Shown piece after piece: positions 6,506-7,233 of a stretch of 7,233 bases of DNA. The position numbers and the translations under genes were made by a program. The notes beneath the pieces are model-generated. The model was not told where the DNA came from. It did not search any database and saw nothing but the letters and a program-made list of their open reading frames with translations. How positions within the stretch are numbered: the stretch's first letter is position 1; each line of letters begins with the position of its first letter. Origin of the DNA: Bacteroidia bacterium. Lineage in GTDB: Bacteria > Bacteroidota > Bacteroidia > Flavobacteriales > Flavobacteriaceae. The stretch covers positions 1 to 7,233 of the forward strand of contig JAHHLF010000215.1 of the NCBI GenBank assembly GCA_018679315.1. The letters are read 5' to 3'.

Positions 6506-7233
6506 TTACTTTTCTTCCAAAATTGGGATCACCAAAAATGGTATGGACACATGATACCCGATCTTTTGGATCACAGGTTCAATAAAAATCCGCTCTAAGA
6601 ATGTGTGCTTATTCCTGATCATGGCCAGCATGTTCATTCGCTTTGTCATTTGAAATTTGCTAATACCTTCAATGATGGGCTGACTCGAAGATTCATGAAA
6701 TAAGTGAGCGACATCCCCTAGCGAATTGTCCAGTTGTTTTTTGTGCTCTTCTTGTTCTTCTGTCAGGTCATATCCTGTGGAAATATGAAGCACTTCTATG
6801 CTGGAGCCATGCTCTTTGGCCAATTCAACCACAGGGGTTACTTGTTCAGGCGGGTATGGAATATCCAGATCCGTAGGGAACAAGATCTCCTTGGGTTTTT
6901 CAAATTCAAATCCGTCCGGAACCACTATGACCGGGATCTTGGATTTATTTACGACATGAACTGCGTGCGTTCCGAGAAATACTTCTTTAGCCCCTGTGGC
7001 TCCCTTAGTACCCATAATTATATAATCTGCATGCTCATGCTCCGAAGAGTTCAGGATCTCATCAACCAGGGTATTGAAGGCCACATGAGTGATTATTTCA
7101 TGTTTAGAATTGGAGAACTCAGTTTCTAATTGCTTCTTGAGTTCTTCTATTTGCTCCATGGCTTCGGTTTGATATACATCGCCAAGTCCTATTTGTCCCG
7201 GACTGTGGAGCACATATTCGGTCTGATACACAG
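6506..7233 (-). CDS. Tandem-domain universal stress protein, 5' partial
   Basis: This is a UspA-superfamily protein of the two-domain type common in Flavobacteriaceae, cut at its N-terminus by the window edge; about 40 residues including the first MKKIL(L/F)PTDFS-like strand should lie outside. The first in-frame start-like codon visible is a GTG at 7231, which is not the true start. The first domain ends in the ATP-binding signature G-x2-G-x9-G-T (bases 7012-6968: GTKG, then nine residues, then GT), followed by IPVIVVP. A second Usp domain begins at EILFPTDLD and ends at PFLVIP, but its signature region has no glycines, so it probably does not bind nucleotide. Such proteins are cytosolic and respond to starvation, hypoxia or membrane stress in other bacteria. 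It is the first visible gene of a four-gene cluster; its stop is 24 bases before the next start and no terminator lies between. Confidence 0.93.
   Translation of the reverse strand, partial: VYQTEYVLHSPGQIGLGDVYQTEAMEQIEELKKQLETEFSNSKHEIITHVAFNTLVDEILNSSEHEHADYIIMGTKGATGAKEVFLGTHAVHVVNKSKIPVIVVPDGFEFEKPKEILFPTDLDIPYPPEQVTPVVELAKEHGSSIEVLHISTGYDLTEEQEEHKKQLDNSLGDVAHLFHESSSQPIIEGISKFQMTKRMNMLAMIRNKHTFLERIFIEPVIQKIGYHVSIPFLVIPILEEK

Noticed and set aside
6734..7129. A 131-codon plus-strand open frame opposite the stress protein gene
   Set aside because: The minus-strand Usp product has clear family motifs throughout; the plus-strand product shows none.

Overview
The window looks like chromosomal DNA from a marine-type member of the Bacteroidota, most likely family Flavobacteriaceae. 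Three things suggest this: the close resemblance (from memory) of the acetyl-CoA synthetase and the tandem universal stress protein to flavobacterial versions; start codons without usable Shine-Dalgarno sequences; and a moderate G+C, judged by eye. The window is almost fully coding. It holds seven genes, the first and last cut by the window edges. I see no RNA genes, CRISPR arrays, insertion sequences or mobile-element signs. The longest gap between genes is about 55 bases.

Bases 1-3499, plus strand, are an acetate module: the 3' part of a sodium:solute symporter of the large VC_2705-type subfamily, then, 11 bases on, acs (acetyl-CoA synthetase). Uptake and activation of acetate or another short monocarboxylate would be made from one transcript. 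After a 55-base gap comes cls (3555-4958, plus), a phospholipase-D-superfamily cardiolipin synthase with two HKD motifs and two N-terminal membrane helices.

Bases 4953-7233, minus strand, are a tight cluster. In order of transcription it contains a two-domain universal stress protein (5' end outside the window), a 140-aa protein resembling the eRF1-domain-3-like 'translational machinery' family, a 146-aa coiled-coil protein of unknown function, and a 217-aa lipoprotein of unknown function. Gaps are 24, 5 and 6 bases, so these four are probably one operon. Its last gene converges on cls with a 6-base overlap.

The points most worth following are: (1) the acetyl-CoA synthetase lacks the two arginines equivalent to Salmonella R526 and R584; (2) the minus-strand cluster may be an uncharacterised stress module joining a nucleotide-binding sensor, a possible ribosome-related factor, a coiled-coil protein and an envelope lipoprotein; (3) the symporter has an EF-hand-like acidic loop; (4) the second domain of the stress protein has lost the ATP-binding glycines.
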